Source: an uncultured Paracoccaceae bacterium
GTDB lineage: Bacteria > Pseudomonadota > Alphaproteobacteria > Rhodobacterales > Rhodobacteraceae
Direction: 5' to 3'
Length of the DNA: 60,604 nucleotides
NCBI GenBank assembly: GCA_937883775.1
Contig: CAKZXZ010000060.1
Location: 1 to 60,604, forward strand
A program made the position numbers and the translations under genes. Below, piece after piece: positions 46,262-55,910 of the stretch (the first letter of the stretch is position 1; the number at the start of each line of letters is the position of its first letter). The notes under the pieces are model-generated. The model was not told where the DNA came from. It saw nothing but the letters and a program-made list of their open reading frames with translations, and made no database searches.

Positions 46262-46978
46262 TTAGAAGGTTGCCGAACCGGGCAGCCATTTTTCGATCAG
46301 CGCATTCAGCGAGCCATCTTCTTTCATCGACTGGATCGCTGCGTTGAATTTCTCTTTCAACTCACCGTCGCTTTCGCGGACGCCAAGGCCGATGCCGCCG
46401 CCCAGCAGGACGTCTTCGCCAACGATCATCAGGTCACCGTCTTCATTGGCGATGGGCTCAAGAAAGCCCTTATCAGCCAGAACTGCGTCGGCTTCGCCGT
46501 TTTTCACAGCGGCGATGGTTTCGTCCGGTGTGGCGAATTCAACCAGCGTTGCGCCCATCGAGGCCACGTGGCTGGCCTGGATGGTGCCGGTCTGGGCTGC
46601 GATCACGCCGCCTTCGAGATCAACGTCATCCGACATTGCCACAAACGAAGAGGGGTCGGGCTGGGTGTAGGGATCAGTGAAATCGATGACCTCGTCGCGC
46701 TCATCGGTGATCGACATTCCGGCGATGATCGTGTCGTAGTTGCCGCCAACGAGGTTGGGGATGATCGAATCCCACTCGTTGGTAACCCATTCGCAGGTCA
46801 GTTCGGCACGTGTGCACAGCTCGTCGCCCAACTCACGCTCGAACCCGTCGACTTCGCCGGCATCGTTGATGAAGTTGTAGGGGGCATAGGCGCCCTCGGT
46901 GCCCATGCGGACGGTTTCGGCCATGGCCATGCCTGCCGTAAGGGCTAATGCTGCAGTGGTCAGGATTAGGTGTTTCAT
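46262..46978 (-). CDS. Periplasmic polar-amino-acid-type binding protein
   Basis: A 238-residue exported type 2 binding protein (SBP_bac_3). The signal peptide MKHLILTTAALALTAGMAMA precedes ETVRMGTEGAYAPYNF. The conserved hinge and ligand segments NEWDSIIPNLVGGNYDTIIA and MSITDERDEVIDFTDPY are intact. Two Cys (ELCTRAELTCEW) probably form a disulfide. It lies between the ATPase and permease genes of the same transporter. The ligand could be a basic amino acid, an opine or a polyamine-related compound. Confidence 0.92.
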   Translation of the reverse strand: MKHLILTTAALALTAGMAMAETVRMGTEGAYAPYNFINDAGEVDGFERELGDELCTRAELTCEWVTNEWDSIIPNLVGGNYDTIIAGMSITDERDEVIDFTDPYTQPDPSSFVAMSDDVDLEGGVIAAQTGTIQASHVASMGATLVEFATPDETIAAVKNGEADAVLADKGFLEPIANEDGDLMIVGEDVLLGGGIGLGVRESDGELKEKFNAAIQSMKEDGSLNALIEKWLPGSATF

Positions 46979-47001
46979 AGATAGTCTCCCTTTGACTTGG
47001 T

Positions 47002-47775
47002 TTATGCGTGCGAGGTTGCGGATAGAAACCCGCGCAGGCGTTCTGATTTTGGGGTGCCAAACAACGTCTCCGGCGGCCCCTCTTCTTCGATCCGGCCTTG
47101 ATGGAGAAAGACCACGTGGTCGCTCACATCATGAGCCAGTTTCATGTCATGCGTGACGATCAGCATGGTGCGCCCTTCGGCGGCCAGGTCTTTAATCACG
47201 CGGACAACTTCTTGCTCCAGCTCCGGGTCGAGCGCGGAGGTGGGTTCATCAAACAAAAGCGCACGCGGCTCCATACAGAGCGCACGCGCGATGGCGGCGC
47301 GTTGCTGCTGGCCGCCGGAGAGTTGCGCCGGGTAAACGTCGCATTTGTCGCCGATACCGACCTTGTCGAGGAACATGCGCGCGCGGATTTCGACCTCGGC
47401 CTTGTCTTGGCCCAGCACAGTGACGGGGGCTTCCATCACGTTTTGCAGGATCGACATATGCGCCCAAAGATTGAACTGCTGAAATACCATCGACAGGTTG
47501 GTGCGGATGCGCGTGACCTGCGCGCGGTCAGCAGGGCGGCGACCGTGGCCGGTGCCTTTCCAAGAGACAGGCTCACCTTCGAAAAGGATATCCCCTTGCT
47601 GGCTGTCTTCCAAAAGGTTTGCGCAGCGCAGGATCGTCGACTTGCCCGAACCAGACGAGCCGATCAGCGAAATCACCTGACCTTTTGGCGCGGTGATATC
47701 GACACCTTTGATAACCTCCAGCGCGCCGTAGGCTTTGTGCAGGTTCTTGATCTCGATGACAGGAGCGGTGGACAC
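47002..47775 (-). CDS. Amino-acid-type ABC transporter ATPase
   Basis: A 257-residue cytoplasmic ATPase of the HisP/GlnQ group. Walker A is IGSSGSGKSTILR near residue 38, the ABC signature LSGGQQQRAAIARAL near 165, Walker B LLFDEPTSALDPE, and the His switch VTHDMK. The region after Walker A (WKGTGHGRRPADRAQVTRIR) is typical of HisP. First gene of the amine transport and catabolism set. The 103-base upstream gap holds ACTCT-ATGC-AGAGT at 47840-47853 nested in GCAAATGC/GCATTTGC. Confidence 0.94.
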   Translation of the reverse strand: MSTAPVIEIKNLHKAYGALEVIKGVDITAPKGQVISLIGSSGSGKSTILRCANLLEDSQQGDILFEGEPVSWKGTGHGRRPADRAQVTRIRTNLSMVFQQFNLWAHMSILQNVMEAPVTVLGQDKAEVEIRARMFLDKVGIGDKCDVYPAQLSGGQQQRAAIARALCMEPRALLFDEPTSALDPELEQEVVRVIKDLAAEGRTMLIVTHDMKLAHDVSDHVVFLHQGRIEEEGPPETLFGTPKSERLRGFLSATSHA

Positions 47776-47827
47776 GTGTGTTGGCAGCTTTGTTATGGGT
47801 CAGCGGGCAGTTGGGCTGAAAAAACGC

Positions 47828-47878
47828 GCAAATGCAATGACTCTATGCAGAGTGACCTTGGGGAAAAGAGGCATTTGC
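47828..47878. promoter_or_regulatory. Nested inverted repeats before the ABC ATPase gene
   Basis: ACTCT-ATGC-AGAGT (47840-47853) is a perfect five-pair hairpin. Flanking it, GCAAATGC (47828-47835) is the reverse complement of GCATTTGC (47871-47878). This lies in the promoter region of the amine operon, abutting the end of the 47879 gene. Operator or 3-prime-end structure cannot be told apart by eye. Confidence 0.35.
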
Positions 47879-48598
47879 CTAAGGATCGGGCGGAATTGGC
47901 AGTGCAAGATAGGCCTCATGACTGACATCAGCCAGACCGTGCAGGCAGAGTATGGCGCGATCTTCACCGTTCAGACCCGCAATTGCGGCACGCAGTTTGC
48001 TGCGCAGTTCCTCTACGCGCTCTGGCAGGGCTGTGACGTAAGGCGTGCCGGGCGTCGGTGGTGTGTGGTCAATAACCCGCAGTGTTCTGGCTTCGGGCGT
48101 ATCGCGGCAGATCAGGCGGAATGTATGGGCGTCAACGCAGGCTAGATCGACCCGGCCCTCCAAAAGCGCTTGGACAGAGGCCGTGTGCCCTCCGGTCCCG
48201 ATCAGGTGAGACAGCGTCACCCCGCGCGCCGACGCGTAGCTGTAAAGCGATCCCCAGCCTGATTGCGAATGGCTTTGATTGAAAGCCACCGGTGCGTCCG
48301 CAAAAGCTGCAATGTCGGATCTTGTGTCATCGCCACGGGTGACCAGCACCGAATTGTAATATCCTGGCGGACAGCCCGGCAAATCGAAATCCGGCGTTCC
48401 CAGCAAGGTCAGATGTTTGTGCAGCCCAAGCGCATATGGCAGCCCGCAGGTCTGGCTGAAAAGCAATTCAGGATCATGCCAATGCGCCCAAAGATCATCG
48501 GGGTCGGTGCGTGTGAGGCCCAGATCAAGCGCGGCCCAAAACCGATCATGCGCCTCCCGCAATGCGGGCCGATCATACATCGGAAGTGATGCGATCAT
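47879..48598 (-). CDS. PhnD-like solute-binding-type protein without signal peptide
   Basis: A 239-residue protein with the phosphonate/phosphite binding-protein fold: YYNSVLVTRGDDTRSDIAAF, FNQSHSQSGWGSL (SxSG ligand loop) and LLEGRVDLACVDAHTF. It lacks an N-terminal export signal and has no adjacent phn permease, so it may act in the cytosol or bind a different ligand. It ends 103 bases before the ABC ATPase start and begins seven bases after the TerB-like gene end on the same strand. Confidence 0.75.
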   Translation of the reverse strand: MIASLPMYDRPALREAHDRFWAALDLGLTRTDPDDLWAHWHDPELLFSQTCGLPYALGLHKHLTLLGTPDFDLPGCPPGYYNSVLVTRGDDTRSDIAAFADAPVAFNQSHSQSGWGSLYSYASARGVTLSHLIGTGGHTASVQALLEGRVDLACVDAHTFRLICRDTPEARTLRVIDHTPPTPGTPYVTALPERVEELRSKLRAAIAGLNGEDRAILCLHGLADVSHEAYLALPIPPDP

Positions 48599-48604
48599 AA
48601 GAGC

Positions 48605-49045
48605 TTAGCTTTGTGCCTCGACCCGCTGACGGGCGAGCGCGCTGTCGCGGTCATTCACGCCCAGAAGGCTGGCTGCCAGACGCAGCAGCGCGTTTTCCTC
48701 GTCTTCGCGAACACCATCGGCCAGAACGACGCTCCAAAGGGCTTCGATCACGCCGATGCGATCCTCGTAAGCGACCACGTCCTTGATAGCGCGGGTAAAG
48801 CGGACCGTGTCTGGGGCCTCTGCCTCTAGCGTTTCTGCGTCGCCGCGCAGCTTGGTGGCCTCGAACGGAGACAATCCGTAGCGCTGCGCCGTGATCCGAT
48901 CAATCCGTGCAACCTCGTCACTTGCGTAATCGCCATCGGATCGGGCAATGCGGACCAACAGAGCAGTCAAAGCCAGACGAGCGTCTTCGTCGGGCAGCGG
49001 AGCGGGGTTTGGCGCAGTTATGCGCTTGAGAAAGTCAGCAAACAT
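48605..49045 (-). CDS. TerB-like (DUF533-type) protein
   Basis: A 146-residue all-helical soluble protein of the TerB/tellurite-resistance-like fold. ALLVRIARSDGDYASDEVAR and VVLADGVREDEENALLRLAA are the paired acidic motifs (xDGxxxxxE) that may bind metal. There are no other ter genes, so a tellurite role is not implied. The start is the ATG at 49045; longer open frames run into the end of the antiporter gene. Confidence 0.82.
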   Translation of the reverse strand: MFADFLKRITAPNPAPLPDEDARLALTALLVRIARSDGDYASDEVARIDRITAQRYGLSPFEATKLRGDAETLEAEAPDTVRFTRAIKDVVAYEDRIGVIEALWSVVLADGVREDEENALLRLAASLLGVNDRDSALARQRVEAQS

Positions 49046-49098
49046 GTGTGGTGATATAGAGCCTTCGCCCATCTCGGGAAAGAGGCGATCGCCCGTGC

Positions 49099-50973
49099 CT
49101 AAGCCCGCTTGAGGATTTCGGCAAGCTGCGCGCCCAGTTCGGCCTCCCAAACCACATTCATTTCGCGGACCTGTTTGACGTAAGCGTCATTGGCGGCGCC
49201 GGGTTTTTCGGGATCATGGTGTTCGGCCAAAGCGACGATAGATTTGCGGTCCATGATATCAAAGGCCTCGGTCATGGCATCGGCATTGGTGCGACTGACA
49301 CCAAGCGCCTCAAACGCCGAGCGGCCCATGCGCAAAGAACTGTCATAGGTCTCGCGGATCACATCGCGACAACCTGCGGCCCAAAGGTCATAGACATCAT
49401 TACGGCTCCGCGCGCGTGCAATGACATGCACCTGCGGGTAATAGCGTTGCATATATTTCACCAGTTCGAGCGTCTGTTCGGGGTCATCGATTGCAATCAC
49501 GAACAGCTTTGCCTGCGCAATCCCCGCCGCATTTAGAAGATCAGGACGTGTCGCATCACCATAATATGCACGAACACCAAATTTACTGAGTATTTCAAGC
49601 TGTTTGGCGCTGTGATCGATCACCGTTGGGGTGTGCCCTGCAGCGCGCAACATCCGCGAGATGATGCCACCGACGCGGCCATGTCCGGCGATGATGATGT
49701 GGTTCTGTTCGTCAATCGGGTCAGCAGCGCGGTCGTCGGTCGTAGTATAACGCGGCGCGATCACGCGATCATACAAGATAAACAGGGCAGGTGTCAGCAG
49801 CATCGACAAGGCCACGATCAGCAATAGCCGGTCGGCCAGATCCTGCGGGATCAACGTGGCGCTGACGGAAAACGACAACAACACAAAGGCAAATTCTCCG
49901 GCCTGCGCAAGACCAAGCGCCATCAGCCAGTTATTGGCTCCCTCGATCTTAAAAAGCCAACCCAGCACTAATAAAACAGCGCTTTTTGCCGCCACAAGGC
50001 CAAGCGTCAAACCCATGATGACCGCAGCGTTTTCGGCCAGAAGGGTGAAATTGATGCTGGCTCCGACCGTCATGAAAAAGAGCCCCAACAACAGCCCCTT
50101 GAAAGGATCAATGTCGGACTCCAGCTCGTGCCGGTAGGGGCTGTTGGCAAGCACCACGCCCGCCAGAAAAGTACCCAGCGCAGGCGACAGGCCGACGAGC
50201 GTCATCAAAAGGGCGATCCCGATCACCATCATCAACGCTGTTGCTGTGAAAAGCTCGCGCAGTTGCGCGCCGGCGATGTAGCGAAAGATTGGGCCGGTCA
50301 GCAGGCTGCCGCCCACGATGATCGCTCCAATGGCCCCCAGATTGACCAGCGCGGTCTGCCAGCCATTCAGCCCGGCAACAAGGCTCATCTGTTCGGCGTG
50401 TGCCTCATCAGTGCCGTGACCGTCTGCACCATGGGCCATATCCCCCGCGCTCATCAGCTCGGGCATCGCCAACAGCGGGATCAGCGCCAGCATCGGGATA
50501 ACGGCAATGTCCTGCGACAGCAGCACCGAAAAGCTGGCGCGTCCGCCGTCGGACTTCATAAGCCCCTTTTCCTGCAGGCTTTGCAGCACAATCGCGGTCG
50601 ATGATAGCGACATGATAAGCCCGATTGCCAAGCCGATGGTCCATGGCAGGCCTAGTGCCATAGCACCAGCCATCACTACCAAGGTGGTCACAACGACTTG
50701 CCCGCCACCAAGCCCGGCAAGCTGTGCACGCATGGCCCAAAGCATCTTGGGCTCCAGTTCCAAGCCGACCAGAAACAGCATCATGACGACGCCAAACTCG
50801 GCAAAATGCTGGATCGAAATCACATCCACATTCAGCACGGTCAGCAGCGGGCTAATCAGCATGCCTGCGATCAGATATCCCAGAACAGACCCAAGCCCCA
50901 ATCGCGCTGCGACTGGGACAGCCGCCACGCCCGCGATCAGGAAGATGAAGGCGAGCATCAGAAAGTCAGTCAT
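49099..50973 (-). CDS. Kef-type monovalent cation:proton antiporter (CPA2)
   Basis: A 624-residue inner-membrane antiporter. Roughly residues 1-390 hold twelve or so transmembrane segments beginning MTDFLMLAFIFLIAGVAAVP. From about 405 an RCK/TrkA-N domain follows, with IIAGHGRVGGIISRMLRAA and the conserved DATRPDLLNAAGI. A loop near residue 190 is His/Asp-rich (GDMAHGADGHGTDEAHAEQ), which could bind metal. It resembles KefB/KefC, glutathione-gated K+ efflux systems; no ancillary KefF/KefG gene is adjacent. Confidence 0.9.
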   Translation of the reverse strand: MTDFLMLAFIFLIAGVAAVPVAARLGLGSVLGYLIAGMLISPLLTVLNVDVISIQHFAEFGVVMMLFLVGLELEPKMLWAMRAQLAGLGGGQVVVTTLVVMAGAMALGLPWTIGLAIGLIMSLSSTAIVLQSLQEKGLMKSDGGRASFSVLLSQDIAVIPMLALIPLLAMPELMSAGDMAHGADGHGTDEAHAEQMSLVAGLNGWQTALVNLGAIGAIIVGGSLLTGPIFRYIAGAQLRELFTATALMMVIGIALLMTLVGLSPALGTFLAGVVLANSPYRHELESDIDPFKGLLLGLFFMTVGASINFTLLAENAAVIMGLTLGLVAAKSAVLLVLGWLFKIEGANNWLMALGLAQAGEFAFVLLSFSVSATLIPQDLADRLLLIVALSMLLTPALFILYDRVIAPRYTTTDDRAADPIDEQNHIIIAGHGRVGGIISRMLRAAGHTPTVIDHSAKQLEILSKFGVRAYYGDATRPDLLNAAGIAQAKLFVIAIDDPEQTLELVKYMQRYYPQVHVIARARSRNDVYDLWAAGCRDVIRETYDSSLRMGRSAFEALGVSRTNADAMTEAFDIMDRKSIVALAEHHDPEKPGAANDAYVKQVREMNVVWEAELGAQLAEILKRA

Positions 50974-51066
50974 GGAGTCGAAGCCTTATGCGAAACAGGA
51001 AATCCGGGGATCGCCTCCAGAGAACGAGCGAAAGGTCACAAAAGCAAGGGTGAATGCCCCCGCCCC

Positions 51067-51927
51067 CTAGGGCGCCAGAATATCGCCCTGCGCAATGGCT
51101 TGCGCACGTCCTGCAACCCGGACGCTGTGCAGGGCACCATCTGCGACAGTCGCCGTCATCGTGATATGTGATGGGCGGCCCATTTCGACGCCCTGCACAA
51201 GGGGGATCACCGTCTCTCCCTCTGGAAGGTGACCGGCCTCGAGCAAGGCCGAAGCCAGAATCGCGCTGGCCGATCCGGTCGCCGGATCTTCAGGAATGCC
51301 CGCGGTGGGTGAAAACATGCGCGCCCTGTAGCCAGCCGCATTCGGCGCATAAAGATAGGCGCTGTCGACCCCGCAGGCGTTCATGAGCTGGCTCCAATGC
51401 GGCTCCGACGGGCGGGCGCGCGCCAAGGCAGGCAGACCTGCGACGGGGACATAAAGAAAGGCTGGCCCGCCTTCATGCACACCAATCGGGGCGTCGCCCG
51501 ACACATCAAGCGTGCCAAGATCAAGCGCGGCGCAAACAAGCCCGATATCCGGTGTCACGCCCTTTGAGCGGGGCGTCACCGGGGCCGTGAACTCGGCTCT
51601 CCCGTCCTGAATTGTCACTGGCACCAACCCCGCTTCTTCTTCCAAAGTAATGCGGGTGTTGCGCCCCTGTGCCAGATGCAAAGCGCAGCCAATCGTTGGA
51701 TGCCCTGCGAACGGGATTTCGGCGGTGGGAAAGAAAATGCGAACTTTCGCGGTATGGGCCGGATCTTTTGGGGCCATCACGAATATCGTCTCAGACAGGT
51801 TGAATTCACGCGCGATGGTCTGCATTTGCGCTGTGCTCAGCCCGTCTGCGCCTTCGACAATCGCAAGCGGATTTCCCGCAAAGGGTGTGTTGGTAAAAAC
51901 GTCATATGTGTGAAACCGCAGCCTCAT
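51067..51927 (-). CDS. PhzF-family isomerase/epimerase
   Basis: A 286-residue protein with two DapF-like halves. The N terminus [20 protein letters not shown] followed by [10 protein letters not shown] contains the PhzF active-site Glu. [20 protein letters not shown] and [20 protein letters not shown] are the remaining signatures. It overlaps pyrG by four bases. Outside phenazine producers the substrate is unknown. Confidence 0.9.
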   Translation of the reverse strand: MRLRFHTYDVFTNTPFAGNPLAIVEGADGLSTAQMQTIAREFNLSETIFVMAPKDPAHTAKVRIFFPTAEIPFAGHPTIGCALHLAQGRNTRITLEEEAGLVPVTIQDGRAEFTAPVTPRSKGVTPDIGLVCAALDLGTLDVSGDAPIGVHEGGPAFLYVPVAGLPALARARPSEPHWSQLMNACGVDSAYLYAPNAAGYRARMFSPTAGIPEDPATGSASAILASALLEAGHLPEGETVIPLVQGVEMGRPSHITMTATVADGALHSVRVAGRAQAIAQGDILAP

Positions 51928-53567
51928 ACGAGGCGCGAGGTCTCAACCGCTGCGCGCACAAAATCACGAAACAGGGGATGCGGCGCAAAGGGTTTGGATT
52001 TCAGTTCCGGATGGAACTGAACGCCGATGAACCACGGGTGGTCCTTCCACTCGACGATCTCGGGCAGGCGCCCATCGGGCGACATGCCCGAGAAGATCAA
52101 TCCCTGCTCTTCAAGCTGGTCTTTGTATTTGATATCAACTTCATAGCGGTGGCGGTGACGCTCCTCGATAGCTGTTTCGCCATAGACTTGCGCTACTTTC
52201 GAGCCTTCGGTCAGCGCTGCGTCATAGGCGCCAAGACGCATGGTGCCGCCCTTGTCGTCGCCGACTTTGCGCTCGACCTTATGGTTGCCCTGCACCCATT
52301 CCTTCAGGTGATAGACCACCGGCGTGAAGCGCTTTTTGCCCGCTTCGTGATCGAACTCTTCCGATCCGGCATCCGTTAATTTCGCAGCATTCCGCGCCGC
52401 TTCGATCACGGCCATCTGCATCCCTAGACAAATGCCCAGATAGGGGATCTTGCGTTCCCGCGCGAATTGCGCAGCCTTGATCTTGCCCTCGGTGCCACGT
52501 TCGCCAAAGCCCCCGGGCACAAGGATCGCGTGGAAGCCTTCCAGATGCGGTGCCGCATCCTCGCGGTCGAACAGTTCTGCATCGACCCACTCGATCTTGA
52601 CCTTCACACGGTTGGCCATGCCGCCATGTGTCAATGCTTCCGCAATCGACTTATAGGCATCCTCAAGCTGGGTGTATTTGCCCACGATAGCGACCTTAAC
52701 CTCGCCTTCAGGGTTATAAACACGGTCGGCCACATCGTCCCAACGCGCCAGATCGGGCTTGGGGGCAGGGCTGATGTTGAACGCATCCAGAACCGCCTGA
52801 TCCAGCCCCTCGCGGTGATAGGCCAAAGGCGCTTCATAGATCGACTTGAGGTCCTGCGCCGCAATCACGCTGTCGGGCCGCACGTTACAAAACAACGCCA
52901 GCTTCTCGCGTTCCTTCGCCGGGATCGGCCCCTCGGATCGGCAGACCAGAACATCCGGCGCAATCCCGATCGAACGCAGTTCCTTGACCGAATGTTGCGT
53001 GGGCTTTGTCTTCAACTCGCCGGACGCGGCGATGTAGGGCAGCAATGTCAAATGCATGAAAATGCACTGCCCACGCGGCTTGTCCTGCGAAAACTGGCGG
53101 ATCGCCTCAAAGAAGGGCAGGCCTTCGATATCGCCGACCGTACCGCCGATCTCGCAAAGCATGAAATCAACTTCGTCCTCGCCAATCCCGATGAAATCCT
53201 TGATTTCATTGGTGACATGCGGAATCACCTGAATGGTCTTGCCGAGGTAATCGCCACGCCGCTCTTTCTCGAGAACGGTCGAATAAATCCGCCCTGACGA
53301 TACCGAATCCGTCTGTCGCGCAGCAACGCCTGTGAAGCGTTCGTAATGGCCGAGGTCGAGGTCAGTTTCGGCCCCATCATCGGTCACAAAAACCTCGCCA
53401 TGTTCAAACGGTGACATCGTTCCGGGATCGACATTGAGGTATGGGTCCAGCTTACGTAGCCGCACACTAAACCCGCGCGCCTGAAGCAAAGCACCCAACG
53501 CAGCTGAAGCCAGACCTTTGCCGAGCGAGGACACAACACCACCAGTAATAAAGATAAATCGCGCCAT
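51924..53567 (-). CDS. pyrG: CTP synthase
   Basis: A 547-residue cytosolic enzyme making CTP from UTP, ATP and glutamine. The N-terminal amidoligase begins [20 protein letters not shown], with the P-loop-like GKG. The C-terminal GATase domain holds [13 protein letters not shown] (catalytic Cys) and [12 protein letters not shown] (His/Glu). Normal length. It lies downstream of secG on the same strand and overlaps phzF. The 161-base gap to secG shows no clear gene. Confidence 0.96.
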   Translation of the reverse strand: MARFIFITGGVVSSLGKGLASAALGALLQARGFSVRLRKLDPYLNVDPGTMSPFEHGEVFVTDDGAETDLDLGHYERFTGVAARQTDSVSSGRIYSTVLEKERRGDYLGKTIQVIPHVTNEIKDFIGIGEDEVDFMLCEIGGTVGDIEGLPFFEAIRQFSQDKPRGQCIFMHLTLLPYIAASGELKTKPTQHSVKELRSIGIAPDVLVCRSEGPIPAKEREKLALFCNVRPDSVIAAQDLKSIYEAPLAYHREGLDQAVLDAFNISPAPKPDLARWDDVADRVYNPEGEVKVAIVGKYTQLEDAYKSIAEALTHGGMANRVKVKIEWVDAELFDREDAAPHLEGFHAILVPGGFGERGTEGKIKAAQFARERKIPYLGICLGMQMAVIEAARNAAKLTDAGSEEFDHEAGKKRFTPVVYHLKEWVQGNHKVERKVGDDKGGTMRLGAYDAALTEGSKVAQVYGETAIEERHRHRYEVDIKYKDQLEEQGLIFSGMSPDGRLPEIVEWKDHPWFIGVQFHPELKSKPFAPHPLFRDFVRAAVETSRLV

Positions 53568-53728
53568 GCAGCGTGCCCCCTAAGGTCTTCAAATTGTCTG
53601 GAAACAGCCCGTCACAGCGCCCTGTATCACGGGATTTGACACATAGAGGATTCGGCCCTGAAAGGCAACCAGCCGTCTAGATGATGTTGTTAACGAAGCT
53701 GACGCCGCGACAGCTTGTGCAGCATTGC

Positions 53729-54097
53729 TTAGTCGGCAGACGGGACCAAGGGCGCATTGTCGCCTGCCGACGGTGGCAACAGGCTTTCGCCATCTGGCAC
53801 CTCTGCGGGCTCATCGTCGCCGCCATCAATCTGCACACCCAACCGGTCGACCACCGAAGTACCTGCCGAGTTTTGCGCCGCAATGATCGTCAGCGCAATC
53901 GACGTACAAATAAACGCAACTGCCAGAATCCATGTCACTTTCCCAAGCGCCGTCGCCGCCGAGCGGCCCGACATGACGCCGCCGCCACCGCCGCCGCCGC
54001 CCATGCCAAGACCGCCCCCTTCAGAGCGTTGCAGCAGCACCACGCCGATAAGGGCGAGAGCAAGAAGAAGGTGGATGACGAGAACGACGTTTTCCAT
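53729..54097 (-). CDS. secG: Preprotein translocase subunit SecG
   Basis: A 122-residue inner-membrane component of the SecYEG channel. Two transmembrane segments, NVVLVIHLLLALALIGVVLL and WILAVAFICTSIALTIIA, flank the conserved LLQRSEGGGLGMG and a Gly-run ending VMSGRSAATALGKVT. The C-terminal tail is acidic and Pro-rich, as in other Rhodobacterales. The start is the ATG at 54097; longer frames upstream have no support. Confidence 0.93.
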   Translation of the reverse strand: MENVVLVIHLLLALALIGVVLLQRSEGGGLGMGGGGGGGGVMSGRSAATALGKVTWILAVAFICTSIALTIIAAQNSAGTSVVDRLGVQIDGGDDEPAEVPDGESLLPPSAGDNAPLVPSAD

Positions 54098-54204
54098 GAA
54101 AGACCTGATGCGTTTTGCTTTGGCGGCTATGTAGACAGCTTTGCGCGTGCCCGCAAGGTCGGGTGCGCGGGGCACAACGATATTTGAGCCAAAACAGAAC
54201 CCAG

Positions 54205-54271
54205 ACCCCTATTGTGGTGAATTAGCGGTTTCGCCCCCGCGCTGGCGCGACTATAGGGGTGGCGGTTTTTT
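54205..54271 (+). promoter_or_regulatory. Structured purA leader with alternative hairpins
   Basis: ACCCCTAT (54205-54212) is the exact reverse complement of ATAGGGGT (54253-54260). The same GGGG (54256-54259) can instead pair with C-rich CGCCCCC (54232-54238), together with GGCG (54261-54264), to make a stem followed by six T (54266-54271). The two folds exclude each other, as in terminator/antiterminator leaders. The T run ends 23 bases before the purA ATG. Confidence 0.5.
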
Positions 54272-54294
54272 GCAGACACCAGACGAGGATCAGC

Positions 54295-55587
54295 ATGGCA
54301 AACGTGGTTGTGGTCGGCGCACAATGGGGCGACGAGGGCAAAGGCAAGATTGTGGATTGGCTGAGCGAACGCGCCGACGTCATTGCGCGCTTTCAGGGTG
54401 GTCACAATGCGGGCCATACGCTGGTCATCGATGGCGAAGTCTACAAGCTGTCGCTGCTGCCCTCTGGCATCTTGCGCGAAGGCAAGCTGGGCGTGATCGG
54501 CAATGGCGTCGTACTGGATCCTTGGGCGCTGGTCTCCGAGATCGAAAAGATCGAAGGGCAGGGGGTCACGATCACGACCGACAATCTGATGATCGCCGAA
54601 AACACGCCCTTGATCCTGCCGGTGCATGGTGAACTGGACCGCGCACGTGAAGAGCAGACCGCCGTCGCTAAGATCGGCACGACCGGGCGTGGGATCGGGC
54701 CCGCCTATGAGGACAAAGTTGGTCGCCGCTCTGTGCGCGTTGCTGACCTGGCCGATGAGGCCACGCTGGACGCGCGGATCGGGCGTTTGCTAACCCACCA
54801 CAACGCCTTGCGCCGCGGCCTGGGTCTGGAAGAGGTCGATGCCGTCAAGCTGAAGGCCGATCTGATGGCCATCGCGCCGAAAATCCTGCCCTACGCTGCG
54901 CCCGTCTGGAAGGTCCTGAATGAACGCCGCCGTAAGGGCCAGCGCATCCTCTTCGAAGGTGCGCAAGGCTCTTTGCTGGATGTCGATTTCGGCACCTATC
55001 CCTTCGTGACCTCATCAACAACGCTGTCGGGCATGGCCGCGTCTGGGACCGGCATGGGTCCCGGTTCCATTGATTTCGTCCTTGGCATCGTCAAAGCCTA
55101 CACAACCCGCGTCGGCGAAGGCCCATTCCCGTGCGAGCTTTTTGACGAGGTCGGCGAACACCTCGCCACTGTGGGCCATGAAAAAGGCACCGTCACCGGG
55201 CGGTCGCGTCGCTGCGGCTGGTTCGACGCCGCCCTTGTGCGCCAAACCTGTGTGCTGTCCGGCGTGAATGGCATCGCGCTGACCAAGATGGATGTGCTTG
55301 ACGGTCTTGAGACGCTCAAGATCTGCACCGGCTATATGCTCGACGGTCAAGAGGTGGACTACCTGCCCACCGCCGCCGACCAACAAGCGCGCTGCACCCC
55401 GATCTATGAAGATATCGAAGGGTGGAAAGAAAGCACCGCAGGTGCGCGCAGTTGGGCTGATCTGCCAGCGCAGGCGATCAAGTATATCCGCCGGATCGAA
55501 GAGTTGATCCAGTGCCCGGTTGCTCTAGTTTCTACGTCACCGGAACGCGATGACACCATCTTGGTAACGGACCCATTCGCTGATTGA
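54295..55587 (+). CDS. purA: Adenylosuccinate synthetase
   Basis: A 430-residue cytosolic enzyme coupling IMP and aspartate with GTP hydrolysis to form adenylosuccinate. Motifs in order: [18 protein letters not shown] (P-loop with catalytic Asp), [45 protein letters not shown] and [15 protein letters not shown] (guanine-binding TKxD). The ATG at 54295 has GAGG upstream. Preceded by a structured leader. The DUF2842 gene follows 10 bases after the stop and is probably cotranscribed. Confidence 0.96.
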   Translation: MANVVVVGAQWGDEGKGKIVDWLSERADVIARFQGGHNAGHTLVIDGEVYKLSLLPSGILREGKLGVIGNGVVLDPWALVSEIEKIEGQGVTITTDNLMIAENTPLILPVHGELDRAREEQTAVAKIGTTGRGIGPAYEDKVGRRSVRVADLADEATLDARIGRLLTHHNALRRGLGLEEVDAVKLKADLMAIAPKILPYAAPVWKVLNERRRKGQRILFEGAQGSLLDVDFGTYPFVTSSTTLSGMAASGTGMGPGSIDFVLGIVKAYTTRVGEGPFPCELFDEVGEHLATVGHEKGTVTGRSRRCGWFDAALVRQTCVLSGVNGIALTKMDVLDGLETLKICTGYMLDGQEVDYLPTAADQQARCTPIYEDIEGWKESTAGARSWADLPAQAIKYIRRIEELIQCPVALVSTSPERDDTILVTDPFAD

Positions 55588-55597
55588 TGAGGCACAG

Positions 55598-55828
55598 ATG
55601 AGCTTGTCTTACAAAGCCCGCCGCCGCTGGTCGCTGGTGATCCTGCTTTTGGGATTGCCCGCCTATATCGTATCGGCCGTCACCGTCATGAACCTCTTGG
55701 GCCGTCCGCCCATGTGGGTCGAATTTGTGGTCTACGTGGGGCTGGGCATTGTTTGGGCGATCCCATTCAAGTTCATCTTCAAAGGCATCGGCCAGGCCGA
55801 TCCTGACGCATCTCAGGATCCCGAGTAA
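55598..55828 (+). CDS. DUF2842 small membrane protein
   Basis: A 76-residue inner-membrane protein with two hydrophobic segments, LVILLLGLPAYIVSAVTVMN and FVVYVGLGIVWAIPFKFIFK, separated by a short GRPPMWVE loop. This is the alphaproteobacterial DUF2842 pattern. Function is unknown. It follows purA by ten bases. The 254-base gap after it holds a dispersed repeat and two hairpins but no gene that I can see. Confidence 0.88.
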   Translation: MSLSYKARRRWSLVILLLGLPAYIVSAVTVMNLLGRPPMWVEFVVYVGLGIVWAIPFKFIFKGIGQADPDASQDPE

Positions 55829-55910
55829 GCGAACCAGCCCGGCAGCCCGATCAAAAGCTCGACGTCGCTTTGCCAGGTAGTCCAACGCCTCAGAAAACGC
55901 ACCTGCCCAA

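Noticed and set aside
53568-53728. Possible tRNA or small RNA between pyrG and secG
   Set aside because: No cloverleaf, GTTC-type T loop or terminator could be found in the gap.
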